The position numbers and the translations under genes are program-made. 64,000 bases of DNA. Source: Nitrosomonas cryotolerans ATCC 49181 (GTDB lineage Bacteria > Pseudomonadota > Gammaproteobacteria > Burkholderiales > Nitrosomonadaceae). Positions within the stretch are counted from its first letter, which is position 1; each line of letters begins with the position of its first letter. The stretch is taken from NCBI RefSeq assembly GCF_900143275.1, contig NZ_FSRO01000001.1:2560116-2624115 (forward strand), read 5' to 3'. The notes under the pieces were generated by a model. That model saw only the letters and a list, made by a program, of their open reading frames with translations. It was not told the DNA's origin and ran no database searches. Below are positions 20,001 to 32,058 of this stretch, piece by piece.

Positions 20001-20798
20001 TCAACCAAGTAAGAAAGTTTTTAATGCTATATTAATACTTTCGGGTTCTTCAATAGTCGCAGTATGGCCAGCACCAGAAATTATTCTTAGTTGAGATCCC
20101 TGAATACGTGCATGCATACGCTCAGATTTAACAAGGGAGGTCGCAACATCCTGATCGCCAACCATGATTAAAGTCGGTATCGTAATCCGATCCAATTGCT
20201 CATAGACAGCAGCCCGAGCAATAACGCCTTTGACTGCTCGAGTAGCACCCATGCGATGGTTAGCCATTAGATGCTGGTGCCATTCATTTCTTTGCTGAAT
20301 TCGCGCCGGATCTTTCAGGAATTTCTGCCCAAACATGATAGGCATAACCTGCTTTGCAATCAATCCAAAACCAAACCAGCGTGCAATGAAGTTAAGCCGC
20401 GCATAACGACCTAAATTCTCTTTTGGCTCAGAATCAGCAGAAGTACCAATAAGAACCAGCGATTTTAATAATTCAGGATGCCGTATCGCTAAGCGCATCC
20501 CGATCATTCCTCCCATTGATAGACCTATAAAATGACAAGGAAAAGAATTAGTTGATTCAATTAAAGCAACAACATCATCTGTTAAGGTATCCATATCATA
20601 CCCAGATTCAGCCACTGCGCTCTGACCCTGACCACGAAAATCGAACGTAATACAACGAAAATGATCTTTAAGCATTGCAACCTGACTGTCAAACAAGCGA
20701 TTATTCCATAATAAGCCATGTGCAAAAATGACTGTTTCAGGGCCTGTACCAGACTCCTCATAGTGAAGCATAGTCCCATTAATCTTTTTTCTAGGCAT
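20001..20798 (-). CDS. alpha/beta-fold hydrolase
   Basis: Cytosolic hydrolase of 265 residues. The oxyanion region FAHGLLWNNRLFDSQ, nucleophile elbow GLSMGGMIG (Ser near residue 95), acid in MVGDQDVAT and His in GAGHTATIEEP make a complete Ser-Asp-His triad. The overall layout resembles 3-oxoadipate enol-lactonase and other small esterases, but no substrate can be inferred. It lies between a carboxylesterase gene and exonuclease III on the same strand. Confidence 0.85.
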   Translation of the reverse strand: MPRKKINGTMLHYEESGTGPETVIFAHGLLWNNRLFDSQVAMLKDHFRCITFDFRGQGQSAVAESGYDMDTLTDDVVALIESTNSFPCHFIGLSMGGMIGMRLAIRHPELLKSLVLIGTSADSEPKENLGRYARLNFIARWFGFGLIAKQVMPIMFGQKFLKDPARIQQRNEWHQHLMANHRMGATRAVKGVIARAAVYEQLDRITIPTLIMVGDQDVATSLVKSERMHARIQGSQLRIISGAGHTATIEEPESINIALKTFLLG

Positions 20799-20857
20799 AA
20801 AGCTTACTTCTGAACGTTATTAATTTAAGCATAATAATATGTGCCAAGATACTTACC

Positions 20858-21544
20858 CTATAGTGGCTGCAATATCCAGTTTAACCAAGTACTGATATCT
20901 TCAATCTGATTGATACACACAGAATGTTCCATTGTATACTCATGCCATTTCACCTGATAATTAGCGGCAAGTAATAATTCTCTTGACATTCTGGCTTGCG
21001 AAATCGGCACAATCGAATCGTGAGTACCATGCATCATAAGTATCGGCACAGAAGCATTAGCCGGATGTGCTTCAACCGAAAGCATTTCTGCAAGTGGTAA
21101 ATAACATGATAAGGCGATAATACCCGCTAACTTTTTTTCATGACGTAAACCAACGTGTAATGCCATCGCACCACCCTGCGAGAAACCAGCCAATATGATA
21201 CGTTCAGATGCAATACCATTTAGAATCTCTCGTTCAATCAGCGCATCAATTGCTTTCTGCGAATCACGTATACCAAGCTTGTCTTCATGACTATTCAGGT
21301 CGGAACGACAAATATCATACCAGGCACGCATTACAAATCCATTATTAATGGTTACCGGGCGAGCAGGTGCATGAGGAAATATAAAACGGACATGTACTTC
21401 TGGCGATAACTTAAGTTCCTTGACAATGGGAACAAAATCATTCCCATCTGCTCCGAGACCATGCATCCAAAGAACTGTATGGGTGACATTGGTTCCGGTC
21501 TCTAATTTTATCGCAGGCAAATAATTGGTCGATAGTATAGTCAT
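20858..21544 (-). CDS. carboxylesterase / phospholipase family hydrolase (EstB-like)
   Basis: 228 residues of the Abhydrolase_2 family, which includes acyl-protein thioesterase-like and Pseudomonas carboxylesterase II proteins. The start TVLWMHGLGADGNDFVP is diagnostic, followed by RFIFPHAPARPVTINNG, the nucleophile motif GFSQGGAMA (Ser near residue 122), Asp in MMHGTHDSIVP and His in YTMEHSVC. The triad is complete. It probably hydrolyses short-chain esters in the cytosol. A 59-bp gap separates it from the next hydrolase. Confidence 0.88.
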   Translation of the reverse strand: MTILSTNYLPAIKLETGTNVTHTVLWMHGLGADGNDFVPIVKELKLSPEVHVRFIFPHAPARPVTINNGFVMRAWYDICRSDLNSHEDKLGIRDSQKAIDALIEREILNGIASERIILAGFSQGGAMALHVGLRHEKKLAGIIALSCYLPLAEMLSVEAHPANASVPILMMHGTHDSIVPISQARMSRELLLAANYQVKWHEYTMEHSVCINQIEDISTWLNWILQPL

Positions 21545-21639
21545 AATTTAAAATGGCATTGACTTAAGCAAGCGGTAAGATAAAATTAGCAGGTAAGCGT
21601 GATTACCTAATTGATGATTATTTAGAGCGAGAGAAATTC

Positions 21640-22737
21640 ATGAAGCGCAGGGATTTTATTAAAATGGTCAGTGCCAGTCCGTTAGTTTTTCCTACGACTT
21701 CATTATTTTCAGCTCAACAAACAAGTTTACAGCAATGGAACAGCTATCGGTTGACCTATCAAGTTGATCTGCCTGCTATGGGGAAAAAAGCACGCATTTG
21801 GCTCCCCTTGCCAGACACAAACGATACCGCTTTTCAGTTCACCCAAGGTAGTGTCTGGAATGGCAATGCCAAAAAGGCTGAATTCAGTCATATCAATGGA
21901 ACAACCTTCCCTGTTTTTACTGCTGAATGGCATGGTTCCGGACCAAGAAGCGTAACAGTCAACAGCATCATCAAGACAACAGATCGCTCTACAGATTTAA
22001 AGAATCATGTTACAAACGGCAAAGCTATAACGCCATCACATATAAAGCGTTTCCTCCATCCTGCCAAAAAAATGCCGCTTGATGGCATTGTCAGAAAAAC
22101 AGCTGTTTCAATTATCCAAAATGCAGGTGCCCGCACAGCCCTAGAACAGGCACGCGCCATTTTTGATTGGATTATAGATAACACCCGCCATGATGAAACA
22201 GTTCCAGGCCGCGGGAAAGGTGATATCGAATTCATGCTATCAAATAATATGCTTAGCGGCAAATGCGCTGACCTGAATTCACTATTTGTTGGGTTAACAC
22301 GCGCGATGGGTATCCCAGCACGTCATCAATATGGCATTCGGCTAAACGAATCAAAGGTACACGCAAGTTTAGGTAGCTTTGGTGATATTAGCAAGGCACA
22401 GCATTGTCGCGCTGAATTTTATCTCCATGATTTAGGCTGGATACCGGTAGATCCTGCTGATGTCTGTGAAGTAATTCAGAAGGAAAATTTGCTTCCGAAT
22501 CATCCAAAAATAACTTCATTAAGAGAAAATCTTTTTGGTTTCTGGGAAATGAACTGGCTAACATTTAATCATGCTGAAGATATCACCTTATCGCGCGATA
22601 GTATTGCTGGAACGCTACCATTCTTTATGTTTCCCCACGCTGAAATAGACGATCTGTTGCTAGATAGCCTGGACCCAGTAAAATTCTCCTACAAAATAAC
22701 TTCCGCTGAGTTAATTGGTACTGGCGCTAGATTTTAG
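21640..22737 (+). CDS. transglutaminase-like protein, probably exported
   Basis: 365 residues. The N-terminus MKRRDFIKMVSASPLVFPTT contains a twin-arginine motif (RRDFIK) before a hydrophobic stretch, suggesting Tat export. The central transglutaminase-like core has Cys in MLSGKCADLNSLFVGLTRA, His in AQHCRAEFYLHDLGWIPVD and Asp in the following VDPADV, giving a papain-like Cys-His-Asp triad. It is most likely a protease or peptidase-type enzyme rather than a true cross-linking transglutaminase. AGAGAG lies upstream of the ATG. Confidence 0.82.
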   Translation: MKRRDFIKMVSASPLVFPTTSLFSAQQTSLQQWNSYRLTYQVDLPAMGKKARIWLPLPDTNDTAFQFTQGSVWNGNAKKAEFSHINGTTFPVFTAEWHGSGPRSVTVNSIIKTTDRSTDLKNHVTNGKAITPSHIKRFLHPAKKMPLDGIVRKTAVSIIQNAGARTALEQARAIFDWIIDNTRHDETVPGRGKGDIEFMLSNNMLSGKCADLNSLFVGLTRAMGIPARHQYGIRLNESKVHASLGSFGDISKAQHCRAEFYLHDLGWIPVDPADVCEVIQKENLLPNHPKITSLRENLFGFWEMNWLTFNHAEDITLSRDSIAGTLPFFMFPHAEIDDLLLDSLDPVKFSYKITSAELIGTGARF

Positions 22738-23423
22738 TTTGCACCATATTTCTCGTTGTCCGATACTCCGAGGCAGTTTTCCTGAACGAAATAACAGCCC
22801 TCGTTCCTCCTTTTTTATCTGCTCACGGTAACGTTTGTACATAAATCCGATTCGTTAAACCAATTGATCTGCTTATTTGCAATCTGCCGTTGTACCTTAT
22901 GTAATAATTGCTCTGAGCGTCATCCCACGCACATCCAAGGAAAATTTTCCAGAAATTAGATTCTTTAAACTGAATACCCAAGTACAGCAAACAATCTTTT
23001 GGATAGCTTATTTTTCCAGATATTCTTATTTGGTTTGAGTTGTAATATAGTGAGCTAAAACGCCATTACGATAAATTTTTATTAAAGGCGCACAACAATT
23101 TAAATTCCGTACAATGTACCTGATCAATAAATAAACAGAAATTCCGTAAGACATCTTCTCTCCATCCTCTATCCGGCATGACGAAAGCAGACCTTATTCT
23201 GCTTGATGGAATAGGCTTAATGCTGCCTCTTTTTCTGAAACAAATGAAAAAAACCAGCCTATATAATTAAAATACTGTCATAGTGTATTGAATATATAGG
23301 AATTCATTTGTTAGCCTATGGATCCCCATCACCTATAAGCAGCAATAATCTAACAACTTAAAATACCTAGATATTTCAAATAACTTCATCAACGTTGCAG
23401 TTATCTTCCGCCAATTCTTATAC
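22738..23423. other. intergenic, about 690 bp, downstream of amoB
   Basis: No convincing gene. In particular I see no amoE/amoD (orf4/orf5) downstream of amoB on the minus strand, where many ammonia oxidisers carry them. A short minus-strand frame near 22843-22740 is not recognisable. Confidence 0.55.
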
Positions 23424-23467
23424 AAAAAACCGGTACATCTCTGTCTCGCGACGGTGACATACCGGTT
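23424..23467 (-). terminator. rho-independent terminator of amoCAB
   Basis: On the minus strand, AACCGGTA (23467-23460) pairs with TACCGGTT (23435-23428) across a 24-nt loop that may pair further. It is followed by a run of T (23429-23424). It lies about 20 nt beyond the amoB stop, ending the operon here. Confidence 0.8.
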
Positions 23468-23485
23468 CTTTATTCCGGCCTTAGA

Positions 23486-24747
23486 TTAAAGCTTAGTAAA
23501 TACCGGTATAACTGCGCCAGCAATACTATTGATGTAACGATTACCTTCTTCGTCCCAAGTCATCAACAAACCACCAAAACGACTTTCCGGATCACCCAAC
23601 AGAGCCATCAGACGCTGAACTTCCCATAATGCATCTTTGGCTTCCATTTTAACTTCACGAGTTTCGCCTGGTTCAATTGCTGAGTCGTCATTCATCGACA
23701 AACCGGTCGCCACCAGTTCTCTCGGATAAGACGCATCCAGATGCTCTTGACCCAGCGCATTAACAAAACGAACACCTGCTGTGGTGAACTCGCCGATATT
23801 AATACCGGTATCTCCGTTATTGGTGATGCTCATGGTCACACGTAATGCACGACCAGGCACGTCATAGTTAGCATGGGTCACTTTAATCGCTACCGGATTA
23901 GGTGCGATTGGCAACGGTGCTACTTTAGACTCACCCGCTTGAATCGGTACGGTATAAGGATGTACGGTTTCTGTATAACGATAGCCGCCCCAGACGATTG
24001 CACAGGTCAGTATTGCTACCGCCAAACCAACTTTCCTGTCCATCGGATCCAGCAACAACTCATCCCCATAAGCCAGCAATACACGGCTACGTGGCAGGAA
24101 CATCGGACGTGCTACAAAGTAGCCAATCCAGAAAACACCCAGACCCATCCACAAAGCATGCCAGAATACACCATTGCCATGATTGAATGTTTCTGTGTCA
24201 ATGGTCTTGCCTGTCAGTGTTTTAATTGGGTTGGTAAAGTCATCCCAGCTTCCGGTGATGTTCATCCAAGATGCAGGACCCGCAATCGGACCAGCGTCTT
24301 TCACGTTCACCATAGCGTGCATATGGTGACGTCCCGGAATTCTCGCTTTCAGCTTGACTTCAAATTCATAGTCACGACCAATGACAAGTGGTCCAGCGAT
24401 GAAGGTAGGTTCACCATTCAGCTTAGTGCTCAAACGTACAAACACAGGGCTAGGGCTACCTACGTTGAAGAACGCACGTTCAGGCTTGCCAACTGCACGT
24501 GGCCAATCTTCCGCCAAGTGAAATTTACCTGTCATCGTAGCGATATCATTCACTTTAGTCGTCTGAGGACCCCACTTCAGGTCATACCATTGTATGGTAC
24601 GCATCCTCAAGAAAGGTTCTTGCGAACGCTCGCCGTGTGCCGCTACGGGTGAAACATCTAATACTACTGTTAATGCCAGTGTTGCTACACCATACGCCAC
24701 TCCATAGAGACCAATGATGCCCAACTTAAATATGTTTTTTATACTCA

Positions 24748-24748
<1 letters not shown>
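23486..24748 (-). CDS. amoB: ammonia monooxygenase subunit B
   Basis: Largely periplasmic copper-binding subunit of the membrane monooxygenase that oxidises ammonia to hydroxylamine. The 420 residues fit betaproteobacterial AmoB. A signal/anchor segment (residues 8-37) ends SPVAA before [19 protein letters not shown], leaving His as the likely copper-ligand N-terminus. The second ligand pair is in [16 protein letters not shown]. Two membrane helices follow near residues 185-208 ([19 protein letters not shown]) and 235-252 ([18 protein letters not shown]), then the second cupredoxin domain. Its ATG overlaps the amoA stop (TAATG), so translation is coupled. Confidence 0.98.
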
Positions 24749-25656
<908 letters not shown>

Positions 25657-25659
25657 ACC

Positions 25660-25698
25660 GTTAGTTTGTATTGACTTCTCCCCCAAATACAAACTAAC
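25660..25698 (-). promoter_or_regulatory. second amoC-amoA spacer hairpin
   Basis: Perfect 13-bp inverted repeat: GTTAGTTTGTATT (25660-25672) and AATACAAACTAAC (25686-25698) with a 13-nt loop. It has no T run on the minus strand, so it looks like an mRNA processing or stability element rather than a simple terminator. A role in the differing amoC and amoAB transcript levels reported for ammonia oxidisers is inferred. Confidence 0.75.
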
Positions 25699-25713
25699 GT
25701 CATTACAATTTCC

Positions 25714-25753
25714 GGATATCCTCACTTCAACAAAACACGATACGAGGATATCC
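25714..25753 (-). promoter_or_regulatory. hairpin directly after the amoC stop codon
   Basis: Perfect 10-bp inverted repeat GGATATCCTC (25714-25723) and GAGGATATCC (25744-25753) with a 20-nt loop, starting 14 nt past the amoC stop. No T run follows. It probably protects the amoC mRNA 3' end or attenuates read-through into amoA; this role is inferred from position. Confidence 0.72.
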
Positions 25754-25767
25754 ATCACAACCTGAGA

Positions 25768-26580
25768 TTAAGGAACAATCCGGTTATTGAGAATTTCTTT
25801 ACTCTGGTTATTCCAGATCACATCTGTCAAGTTGGAATAACGCGTAATGATCTGTGCTGCAATGCCGCCTGAGAACAGTCCAGCCCAGCCCAATATCACA
25901 AAACCCCAGTGCAATGGTGCACTGAACAGTTCTTCCATGAACCAGAAAGCATGACCCCATTCGTTAAGACCCACGTTTGGCAGAATCATGAGTGGGCCTG
26001 CAATTGCCATAACCAGCGGAAATGATGTGCCGCGGCTATACAGTGGCAGACGGGTCATTGAATATAGGTATGAAGCAACACCACAAACGATATACATCGG
26101 GAATGAACCATAGAACACTACAACGTGACTTGGGGTAAAGCTGGTGTCACGGATAATAACTTGGTGCCAGGATGCATCTTGCTCAGTAAAAAAGCTACCG
26201 CCCCAGTAAACACCAAACAGGTAGACACCCAGCCACATCAGAAAATAGAAATAACGCTTGACTTCCAGTTTCGGATCCAGATTATCCAACTGCTCTTTGG
26301 TATCGCGAGTCTTCAGAATCCAACCCCAAGTAACTAACGCGAATAATGGCATAACGGTCATATGTACGCGCCACAGTCCCATCCAGACGCGTTCGAATTC
26401 CGGCTCCATTGAATCCATACCGTGTGAATAAGCAAATGTACGTTGATACCAAATCCAGAAAGTCGCTAAAGCAAGCATTGTCCCTAGACCGATTTTATAA
26501 TACTTTGAGTCGTACCATTCTGTCATGTCATAGTCAACTTTTGCGCTGGCCGCGCTACTTGTTCCCATTGTTGTTGCCAT
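25768..26580 (-). CDS. amoC: ammonia monooxygenase subunit C
   Basis: First gene of the operon, a 270-residue membrane subunit with about six helices. Copper-site residues corresponding to those of particulate methane monooxygenase C are visible in [20 protein letters not shown] (Asp and His residues near 140-155). Other family stretches are [20 protein letters not shown] and [20 protein letters not shown]. An excellent AGGAGG stands 7 nt before the ATG. No minus-10/minus-35 pair was clear enough in the AT-rich upstream DNA to report. Confidence 0.98.
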   Translation of the reverse strand: MATTMGTSSAASAKVDYDMTEWYDSKYYKIGLGTMLALATFWIWYQRTFAYSHGMDSMEPEFERVWMGLWRVHMTVMPLFALVTWGWILKTRDTKEQLDNLDPKLEVKRYFYFLMWLGVYLFGVYWGGSFFTEQDASWHQVIIRDTSFTPSHVVVFYGSFPMYIVCGVASYLYSMTRLPLYSRGTSFPLVMAIAGPLMILPNVGLNEWGHAFWFMEELFSAPLHWGFVILGWAGLFSGGIAAQIITRYSNLTDVIWNNQSKEILNNRIVP

Positions 26581-26935
26581 ATTTGTTCCTCCTGTTTCTT
26601 CCTGTTAATCAAAACTATTACTAAACAATCAGTATTTTATCTTTAATATCAATTAGTCATAAAAGATAATTGATATCCATCACTTCAAATTGATAACTAT
26701 ACCTGATCAAGCAAATTTTGCTCGCCAGCTAGCTACATCCGACAGGCTAGTCGACCTTGGGGATTAAAGTCAAGTAATTTGTCATAAAATTTCCATCTCA
26801 TAGGTAAGGATATTGCTTGAACATCTTGGGTTTCTATTTATTTACAATAATCTGAAGAAAACAGATCACTATTCTCAATATATAGAGAAGTTAACAATAA
26901 AGAATGCCCCTAGATGTTCGGACAAAAGACTCTCA

Positions 26936-27024
26936 GAGGCTTTTGTAAAATCCCTCGAAAGAAATTTCAACTTATTAATTTTAAATGGATAATTTTTCAA
27001 CTATTGGGGTTTTGCAAAGGTCTC
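26936..27024 (+). repeat. MITE copy 3 (89 bp) upstream of amoC
   Basis: Begins GAGGCTTTTGTAAAAT and ends GGGTTTTGCAAAGGTCTC, with interior AATTTTTCAACTATTGGGG. More diverged at its left end than most copies. No matching flanking repeat is seen. It lies about 360 bp upstream of the amoC start. Confidence 0.85.
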
Positions 27025-27410
27025 GAAGGATTTACCATGAGTTGAGATGATTCAATAAAAGAAGACTGGACCAGTATAAGATCTTTGCTACCTGCCGAAC
27101 ATGGAAGATAATCGTAGTAAGTAAATGGGCTCAATACTGTAAATGCTACGGGAGCTATGATCATTTTTTCCGCATGACCGGAGAAAAAGCAGTGTAATCT
27201 GCTGGCGAAAATCTTCGCAGATCAAATCTCAAAAAATATCGTTATCGTTATGACAGCAGGTAACAGTTTTAAACTAAATAAGCCAGAGCAGAGTAATTCA
27301 AGCAGAACTCAGACATATCTCAATCAAAATGTTTAAAATTCGAGATTATTTTAAGTCAATTATCAAGCTTGGCAACAGCTTGATAACATCATATTCGAAA
27401 CATACCCAGA

Positions 27411-27501
27411 GAGAGCTTTGCAAAACCCCAATAGTTGAAAAATTAACTCTTTATAATCAATAGTAGAAAGCTTCTGGTAAAGACTTTTGCAAAAGTCCCT
27501 C
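27411..27501 (-). repeat. MITE copy 4 (about 91 bp)
   Basis: Begins GAGAGCTTTGCAAAACCCC and ends CTTTTGCAAAAGTCCCTC, in reverse orientation to copy 3. The interior reads AATAGTTGAAAAATTAACTC. Two extra bases at the right end make its boundary uncertain, and no flanking repeat is seen. Confidence 0.82.
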
Positions 27502-27689
27502 AAAATATAAAAAATTTTTATCTTCGTGATATCTGAGAGGTATCTGAACAGATGATTTTTCCAAGGCACTGAAACATCTGCTGGGGGCCGCAATGCGGCC
27601 GAGTTATCAGCAACCAAGATTATTTATTTAAAATAAGATTATGACAGAATCATTAAAACTGAATGTAGAAAAGTATTATTCAAGTTGAA

Positions 27690-28020
27690 ACAACGTAGCC
27701 GCAGGCTTACAACCAAAATTAGTTATCAGTGACTGTCTGCTGGGTTTATGGTAAAAAACCGCAACTAAACCAAATTCCGTCCTGAAGCCAATCAGCAACG
27801 TTACTGGGCACATAAAACGGCTAATATCTCGAAAAAAATGTCAAAGGTAAAACCCCATAATAGCCTTCTATGACTACCCTGCAAAAAACCGGAGGTATAT
27901 CAAAGCAGCAACCTGAAACCATCACTCCAGCTGAACCCATCTTCGCTACCATCAGACTGAGAATAATCAAAATCAGGCATTGTAAAAGCCAAGCAGCCAA
28001 CTACCCAGTTGTCTTTAGAT
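27690..28020 (+). pseudogene. decayed IS256-family transposase remnant
   Basis: Several plus-strand frames contain pieces of an IS256 (mutator) transposase: SDCLLGLW near 27730, then PEANQQRYWAHKTANISKKM (about 27786-27845), and finally TPAEPIFATIRLRIIKIRHC near 27925-27985. These correspond to the usual QRCWVHKTANVLNK and ESTFATVRLRT segments, in the right order. Stops and frameshifts separate them and both ends are missing. It is transcribed toward the 3' end of lon. Confidence 0.72.
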
Positions 28021-28043
28021 AGTTGGCAAAAAATCGAGATAAT

Positions 28044-30455
28044 TCAGTGTTTAATAACCGTATCAGGGCCTTTATCTTCGGTTACCGTTTGGAGTGGTGT
28101 TGAAGTAATGGGCGCTACAAGTGCTTCTGGTTTATGCTCTAATGCCAAATCCAGAACTTGGTCAATCCATTTTACCGATTTAATAATTAATTGATTTTTT
28201 ATGTTCTCTGGAATTTCAATCAGATCTTTAACATTTTCCTCTGGAATTAGAACTTTCTTAATACCACCTCGATGTGCCGCAAGTAATTTTTCCTTGAGGC
28301 CTCCGATCGGCAGTACCTCCCCACGCAAGGTAATCTCACCAGTCATTGCCACATCTGCTCTTACCTTAATATTTGTTAAAACTGACACTATCGCAACACA
28401 AATACCAATACCTGCGCTTGGCCCATCCTTAGGTGTGGCACCTTCCGGCAAGTGGATATGAATATCATTTTTTTGATAAAAGTCTTCCGAAATACCCAGC
28501 GCTTGAGAACGGCTTCTAACAACTGAAAGCGCCGCCTGAACCGATTCCTGCATTACTTCACCTAATTTACCAGTAGTGATTGTCTTTCCTTTTCCCGGCA
28601 GTACCACTGCTTCGATAGCTAACAGTTCTCCACCCACTTCAGTCCACGCCAAACCAGTAACCTGTCCAACCTGATTTTTTTCCTCTGCAGTACCATACGT
28701 GAAGCGGCGAACACCTAGATATTTATCAAGATTACGTGAGGTAACTGATATCTTGCCATTTCCCTCTTTAAGTAACAATGCTTTCACTACCTTACGGCAA
28801 ATTTTTGATATTTCACGTTCCATTGCACGTACGCCTGCTTCCCTTGTGTAATAACGCGTAATATTACGTAATGCGGATTCAGATACCGTTAATTCATTTT
28901 TCTTGATACCGTGATTACTCATTTGTTTAGGTAATAAATAACGTGTAGCGATATTTAATTTTTCATCCTCTGTATACCCTGACAGCCGAATAACCTCCAA
29001 TCGATCCAATAAGGCAGGTGGTATGTTTAATGTATTGGCGGTTGCAACAAACATTACATCCGACAAATCATATTCGACTTCGACATAGTGATCAACGAAT
29101 GAATCATTTTGTTCAGGATCAAGCACCTCCAGTAGAGCAGAAGACGGATCACCACGGAAATCCATTCCCATCTTATCTACTTCATCCAGCAAAAACAGCG
29201 GGTTTTTGACGCCCACTTTAGCCATATTCTGTAGAATCTTACCTGGCATAGACCCAATATAAGTGCGACGATGTCCACGTATCTCTGCCTCGTCTCGTAC
29301 ACCACCTAATGACATACGCACAAATTTCCGATTCGTAGCACGAGCGATTGACTGTCCCAAAGATGTCTTACCTACGCCAGGCGGACCAACAAGGCACAAA
29401 ATCGGCGCTTTCATCTTATCTACACGTTGTTGTACTGCTAGATACTCAACAATACGTTCCTTGACTTTTTCTAAACCATAATGATCTTTTTCCAGAATAG
29501 TTTCAGCAACCTTAAGATCTTTACTTATTTTATTTTTCTTTTTCCATGGCAGTCCGATCAATGTGTCAATATAGTTGCGAACTACTGTTGCTTCAGCTGA
29601 CATAGGAGACATTAAACGTAACTTCTTTAATTCTGCGTCAGCTTTAGCACGGGCTTCTTTTGGCATCTGAGCTGATTTAATTTTCTTTTCAATTTCCTCT
29701 AAATCAGCGCCATCTTCACCTTCACCTAACTCCTTCTGGATTGCTTTAACCTGTTCATTGAGATAATAATCACGCTGACTTTTTTCCATTTGGCGTTTGA
29801 CCCTGCCACGAATACGCTTTTCTACCTGAAGTATATCCAATTCAGCTTCCAACAATCCCAGTAAATGTTCTAGTCGTTTTGGTACATCAAAAATCTCCAA
29901 AACTTCCTGTTTTTGTTCAAGCTTAAGTGGCAAATAAGCAGCAATAGTATCCGCAAGGCGCCCCGCTTCATCAATTCCTCCAAGCGAGGTGATAATTTCC
30001 GGAGGAATTTTCTTATTCAGCTTTACGTATTGATCAAATTGCGTCAATATCGCTCGACGCATAGCCTCAATTTCAGGATTACCTACAGTATCAAGCGATA
30101 CTTGCAATGCTTTTCCAGAAAAATGAGTGTCAGAATCAAGAACCTCTAAGATTTTGGCACGATAATTCCCCTCCACTAGCACCTTTACAGTTCCATCCGG
30201 TAGCTTTAGCATTTGTAACAGATTAGCAACGCTACATACATCATAGAGATCTTCAGGCTTAAGATCATCTTTCGCCGCAATCCTCTGCGCTACAAGCAGA
30301 ATAGTTTTATCCGACTCCATAGCGAGTTCCAGCGCTTTGATAGATTTATGCCGCCCCACGAATAAGGGAATCACCATATGTGGAAATACGACCACATCAC
30401 GTAACGGCAATAGTGGAAGTTCTAGTTGTTCAGATTCGTTAACCGTAGAAGTCAT
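28044..30455 (-). CDS. lon: ATP-dependent Lon protease
   Basis: AAA+ serine protease that degrades misfolded and regulatory proteins, a cytosolic hexamer. Its 803 residues have the N-terminal substrate domain ([20 protein letters not shown]), Walker [13 protein letters not shown] near residue 356, Walker [12 protein letters not shown], and the proteolytic domain with the Ser nucleophile in [15 protein letters not shown] near residue 676 and Lys in [14 protein letters not shown]. It is the last gene of the tig-clpP-clpX-lon cluster, with a 237-bp gap from clpX that could hold its own heat-shock promoter. Confidence 0.97.
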   Translation of the reverse strand: MTSTVNESEQLELPLLPLRDVVVFPHMVIPLFVGRHKSIKALELAMESDKTILLVAQRIAAKDDLKPEDLYDVCSVANLLQMLKLPDGTVKVLVEGNYRAKILEVLDSDTHFSGKALQVSLDTVGNPEIEAMRRAILTQFDQYVKLNKKIPPEIITSLGGIDEAGRLADTIAAYLPLKLEQKQEVLEIFDVPKRLEHLLGLLEAELDILQVEKRIRGRVKRQMEKSQRDYYLNEQVKAIQKELGEGEDGADLEEIEKKIKSAQMPKEARAKADAELKKLRLMSPMSAEATVVRNYIDTLIGLPWKKKNKISKDLKVAETILEKDHYGLEKVKERIVEYLAVQQRVDKMKAPILCLVGPPGVGKTSLGQSIARATNRKFVRMSLGGVRDEAEIRGHRRTYIGSMPGKILQNMAKVGVKNPLFLLDEVDKMGMDFRGDPSSALLEVLDPEQNDSFVDHYVEVEYDLSDVMFVATANTLNIPPALLDRLEVIRLSGYTEDEKLNIATRYLLPKQMSNHGIKKNELTVSESALRNITRYYTREAGVRAMEREISKICRKVVKALLLKEGNGKISVTSRNLDKYLGVRRFTYGTAEEKNQVGQVTGLAWTEVGGELLAIEAVVLPGKGKTITTGKLGEVMQESVQAALSVVRSRSQALGISEDFYQKNDIHIHLPEGATPKDGPSAGIGICVAIVSVLTNIKVRADVAMTGEITLRGEVLPIGGLKEKLLAAHRGGIKKVLIPEENVKDLIEIPENIKNQLIIKSVKWIDQVLDLALEHKPEALVAPITSTPLQTVTEDKGPDTVIKH

Positions 30456-30692
30456 AGCTGCTCATTTATAAAATTACTGATTAAGATGAATATGTGGATA
30501 TCATAAGAAAATTCAAGATAAAAAATACTGATACACAACAAAATCACATTCATCGAACTAAAATAATCAAACAGAATTGATCTATCTTTAGATATAAAAT
30601 TACTCTTCGATTTTAGTCAAGGCTCGTCTAAATAATAAAGATTGAAATAGCTTATCAAGGCGCATAGAAATATTGAGCAACTGATAAATTAG

Positions 30693-31970
30693 CTATTTAG
30701 CGTTTTTAGCCATTTTCGGTTGATCTGAATAAATCAAGATTGGTTTAATATCATTATTAACTACATTATAATCTATTACAACTTTGGTGACATTTTCGAG
30801 AGAGGGGAGGTCATACATAATATCCAATAGTATTTCCTCAAGAATTGAGCGTAAACCACGCGCGCCTGTTTTTCGTATTAACGCTTTTTTAGCGATTTCC
30901 TTAAGCGCTGGCTCACGAAACTCTAAATCTACCCCTCCTTCCATATTAAACATTTTCCAGTACTGCTTAACCAGAGCGTTCTTTGGCTCAGTTAAAATTT
31001 GAATCAAAGCAGACTCATCTAGTTCTTCCAATGTCGCAACCACCGGCAATCGGCCAACAAACTCTGGAATCAAGCCAAACTTAACCAAGTCTTCGGGCTC
31101 CACTTCTTTCAGTATCTTACTGATATCTTTATTATTGTGTCTCTTTACGTCAGCTCCAAAACCAATGCCACTTTTTTCCGATCGTGCCCGAATCACCTTA
31201 TCAAGACCATCAAATGCACCACCACAAATAAATAAAATATTGGTAGTGTCAACTTGGACAAACTCTTGATTAGGATGTTTACGTCCGCCTTGAGGTGGAA
31301 CTAATGCAACTGTTCCCTCTATTAGTTTTAATAGTGCCTGCTGTACACCTTCACCTGAAACATCTCGAGTAATGGATGGGTTATCCGATTTACGTGAAAT
31401 TTTATCTATTTCATCAATATAAACAATCCCACGTTGAGCCTTATCTGCATCATAATTACATTTCTGCAATAATTTCTGAATAATGTTCTCTACATCTTCT
31501 CCGACATAACCCGCTTCAGTCAGAGCAGTAGCATCTGCCATTATAAATGGCACATCTAGAAGTCGCGCCAATGTCTGTGCCAATAATGTCTTACCCGAAC
31601 CAGTTGGCCCAACTAGCAGGATATTACTTTTTGAAAGCTCAATATCATCTGTATCATCAACTTTAGCTACATTTCTCAATCGTTTATAGTGATTATAAAC
31701 TGCTACTGATAGAATTTTTTTAGCTGGCTCCTGTCCGATTACATACTGATTCAATATCTGACATATCTCACGCGGCACCGGTAAATCTGATTTCACTAGT
31801 CTAGTCGCTTCATCGCCTTGCATTTCCTCGCGAATAATATCATTGCAAAGGTCAATGCACTCGTCGCAAATAAATACCGAAGGACCGGCAATAAGCTTTC
31901 TTACTTCATGTTGGCTCTTGCCACAAAAAGAACAGTAAAGCAGTTTCTCACCACTAGCTTTGTCTGACAT
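30693..31970 (-). CDS. clpX: ATP-dependent Clp protease ATPase subunit ClpX
   Basis: AAA+ unfoldase that delivers substrates to ClpP. The 425 residues include the zinc-binding domain with [11 protein letters not shown] and [10 protein letters not shown] (residues 12-46), Walker [13 protein letters not shown] near 121, Walker [13 protein letters not shown], and the [13 protein letters not shown] sensor segment. The ClpP-binding IGF-type loop is represented by SGIGFGADV. It follows clpP by 88 nt on the same strand, the usual order. Confidence 0.97.
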   Translation of the reverse strand: MSDKASGEKLLYCSFCGKSQHEVRKLIAGPSVFICDECIDLCNDIIREEMQGDEATRLVKSDLPVPREICQILNQYVIGQEPAKKILSVAVYNHYKRLRNVAKVDDTDDIELSKSNILLVGPTGSGKTLLAQTLARLLDVPFIMADATALTEAGYVGEDVENIIQKLLQKCNYDADKAQRGIVYIDEIDKISRKSDNPSITRDVSGEGVQQALLKLIEGTVALVPPQGGRKHPNQEFVQVDTTNILFICGGAFDGLDKVIRARSEKSGIGFGADVKRHNNKDISKILKEVEPEDLVKFGLIPEFVGRLPVVATLEELDESALIQILTEPKNALVKQYWKMFNMEGGVDLEFREPALKEIAKKALIRKTGARGLRSILEEILLDIMYDLPSLENVTKVVIDYNVVNNDIKPILIYSDQPKMAKNAK

Positions 31971-32058
31971 ATTTTTTATCCCGCTTTCATCGAATTTATG
32001 TACTCGAAATTAAATTCCAAATAAAACTTCGTCATATCATTTACCTGTTTATACAAAA

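Larger units (their letters stand above)
26581..27690. other. upstream region of amoCAB with MITEs and decayed sequence
   Basis: About 1.1 kb without an intact gene. It holds the amoC leader, two MITE copies (26936-27024 and 27411-27501) and diverged sequence in between that may be old insertion-sequence debris (around 27040-27240). The promoter of amoC must lie within the first few hundred bases, or be supplied by these repeats. Confidence 0.6.

Noticed and set aside
22740..22843. Short minus-strand frame starting MYKRYREQIKKEERGLLF
   Set aside because: No family recognised, no ribosome binding site and no conserved context; it is not amoE or amoD.
23873..24652. Long plus-strand frame of 259 codons opposite amoB
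   Set aside because: Antisense shadow of amoB; no similarity, and amoB on the other strand is unambiguous.
27040..27240. Possible further transposase debris (KEDWTSIRSLLPAEHGR-like)
   Set aside because: The short similarity to IS5-type N-termini is too weak and too broken to assign.
27998..28031. Inverted repeat GCCAACTA...TAGTTGGC after lon, as a lon terminator
   Set aside because: The A/T run is on the wrong side for minus-strand transcription, so a terminator call is unsupported.
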